From assembly GCA_963674495.2 (NCBI GenBank), contig CAXXLG010000001.1, forward strand, positions 930,001 to 994,000: 64,000 nucleotides of DNA, written 5' to 3'. The notes beneath the pieces are model-generated. The model saw only the letters and a list, made by a program, of their open reading frames with translations, had not been told where the DNA came from and ran no database searches. Shown here one piece after another: positions 62,802 through 64,000 of the stretch (position 1 is its first letter; each line of letters starts with the position of its first letter). Both the position numbers and the translations under genes were made by a program. The stretch is from RGIG3178 sp963674495 (GTDB lineage Bacteria; Bacillota; Clostridia; Christensenellales; QAND01).

Positions 62802-63436
62802 TCATAACAGAATTGCCCCATACTCACCCGGCGGCATAGTGCGCCTCCGTGTTATGCGTTCAAGACAGCAATTCCGCGCCTGTATCTTACGGCTGCTCCA
62901 CCAGGTTTTTGGGGATCGCAATGTCAAAAACGATACGCCCAAACCGATGATCGCCAATGCCATGATGGGCAAGAATACATGGATATAGCTGCCTAGTTGC
63001 ATCCGGATATAGCTCGCCAACGGCGTGCCGTCTTCATTTTGTCGTTCGCTTGTCCTTATCGGCTTGATCTGGTTTGCGAAAATATAAAACCCAACAATGG
63101 CACAGCAATGAGAAAGAATATTCCCATTGCGATAAACGTACTGTTAACGCCCACGTGATTGATCAATACTTTGATAACCGGAGCCGTGATCAACGGGGAC
63201 AATCCGAAACCGGACAGCAGCATGAATACCGTATACAGGATTAAAAACGCCAGATACGGCAGTCCGCCTGCGTTGGCATCCAGACTGTACATTTGTGAGA
63301 TAGGTGTGCGGAATACACTCCACGAATAGACCGTTCCCATACAAATTATAATACCGATGCCCAAAAGAACGAACCTCCATAGATTGGCTACTTTGGATAT
63401 CAAGTTCTTGTCTTCGTCTTTTGGTGATATATTCAT
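62802..63436 (-). pseudogene. Remnant of an OFA-type major facilitator transporter
   Basis: The first frame (63436-63056) has helix 1 of an OFA transporter (GIGIIICMGTVYSWSVFRTPIS), a second helix, then jumps to GLSPLITAPVIKVLINHVGVNSTFIAMGIF, normally found after the middle of the N-terminal half. A shift near TTTTCGCAAACC changes frame into KPIRTSERQNEDGTPLASYIRMQLGSY (continuing leftward), the last-helix region of the family. Helices 3-5 and 7-11 are missing. So there are two internal deletions and one frameshift. It might have carried oxalate/formate or another carboxylate. Confidence 0.65.
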
Positions 63437-63670
63437 ATATCATATTCCTGAATATTTACTGCACATCATAGTTGGGATGCAAAAATACAATCACACTTGT
63501 CAACCATGTGATGCAATTGCCCTTCTAACACGCGTATGCTGGCGTGTACACTTCTCATCAATATACATTCAAATAAGCGAGATAGAATAGCAGCTATGAG
63601 TTTGTCTGTCTGGTTAAATCCGGCGCTGCGAAAGCGCGGCGCCGACAAATCTTTCGCTTAAAAAGCAGGC

Positions 63671-64000
63671 TTATCCAACCATATGACAGCTTGTCCAAAT
63701 GAGTTTGCATTGTCTTTTCAGTTCACCCGCATATTCAGCGAGCTCGTTCACAGTTGTGAATGTGTGACTCTTATTGCTGACGCCGGCCACGGAAACGGAC
63801 ATGATGGGCAATTGTTCCTCTTCTCCTTTTCGGTTCTTCGTGACAATGAACCCGTTCTCCTTGCCCTTAAGCGAATAATATTCCAAAATGCCCTGATCGA
63901 AACACTCGATTAGTGTTTCGCATATGGGATCGATGTCGTGTGACTGTATGATTGCCACAAAATCGTCGCCACCAATGTGTCCGACGAAGCTGTCCGTCGG
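63671..64000 (-). CDS. GGDEF-domain protein, 5' part outside window
   Basis: The visible frame begins outside base 64000 and ends at 63671. It contains FVGHIGGDDFVAIIQSHD with a GGDDF signature (an accepted GGDEF variant), followed by the usual C-terminal half of the domain ending SVSVAGVSNKSHTFTTVNEL...LKRQCK. It is the C-terminal GGDEF domain of a longer protein; other domains are not visible. An imperfect GC-rich hairpin (about 63623-63644) lies past the stop. Confidence 0.75.
   Translation of the reverse strand, partial: PTDSFVGHIGGDDFVAIIQSHDIDPICETLIECFDQGILEYYSLKGKENGFIVTKNRKGEEEQLPIMSVSVAGVSNKSHTFTTVNELAEYAGELKRQCKLIWTSCHMVG

Overview
The window looks like chromosomal DNA of an anaerobic Gram-positive bacterium of the Clostridia (Bacillota). 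The evidence is strong Shine-Dalgarno sites, sigmaA-type promoters, many intrinsic terminators, clostridial small families (DUF1540, DUF6485, DUF5685) and a strictly anaerobic enzyme set. I cannot name a genus. I saw no rRNA, tRNA, CRISPR array, phage or insertion sequence.

Layout. 1-14 kb: a 5' fragment of a NagZ-like glycosidase lipoprotein; a DUF5685/J-domain/membrane-protein trio; a metal-type ArsR regulator; a SLOG protein; a lipoprotein; an FAD dehydrogenase; an acetyltransferase; rsgA; galE; an exopolysaccharide-type sugar transferase; and small Cys-rich proteins. 14-31 kb: two DNA alkylation-repair genes downstream of a large leftward cluster built round a molybdenum aldehyde oxidoreductase (Mop). 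The cluster starts at a good promoter (28357-28385), then a structured leader resembling the Moco/Tuco riboswitch with its own terminator, then a P-loop NTPase, DUF364 protein, C_GCAxxG_C_C protein, XdhC, MocA-like nucleotidyltransferase, Mop, a multi-FeS flavoprotein, a 62-aa CxxC protein, a TrsS-like radical SAM protein, a methyltransferase and an AMP-dependent CoA ligase. Next to it lie a CyuA-type cysteine desulfidase, a ModE-like regulator and a second DUF364 protein. Together they suggest molybdenum supply, cofactor maturation and electron transfer for Mop, plus a ligase/methyltransferase/radical-SAM chemistry whose product is unknown.

31-39 kb: a SARP-type regulator with a dead GGDEF domain, a secreted transglutaminase-like protein, a reduced type IV pilus/type II secretion-like operon (PilC, four small membrane proteins, PilT) and a diguanylate cyclase. 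39-49 kb: a methyltransferase, an ABC exporter, a zur-znuACB zinc regulon with a readable promoter/operator, and a MacAB-like exporter.

49-64 kb: a divergent enolase-family gene broken by a -1 frameshift, a CoA-disulfide-reductase/rhodanese/TusA/DsrE fusion with its ArsR repressor, an FMN-binding protein and flavodoxin, a DUF2202 ferritin-like protein, a two-component system, an arsR-acr3 arsenite efflux pair, mtnA, a DEAD-box helicase, a decayed OFA-type MFS transporter and the 3' part of a GGDEF protein. The most interesting items are the Mop/Trs cluster with its riboswitch-like leader and the frameshifted enolase paralogue.
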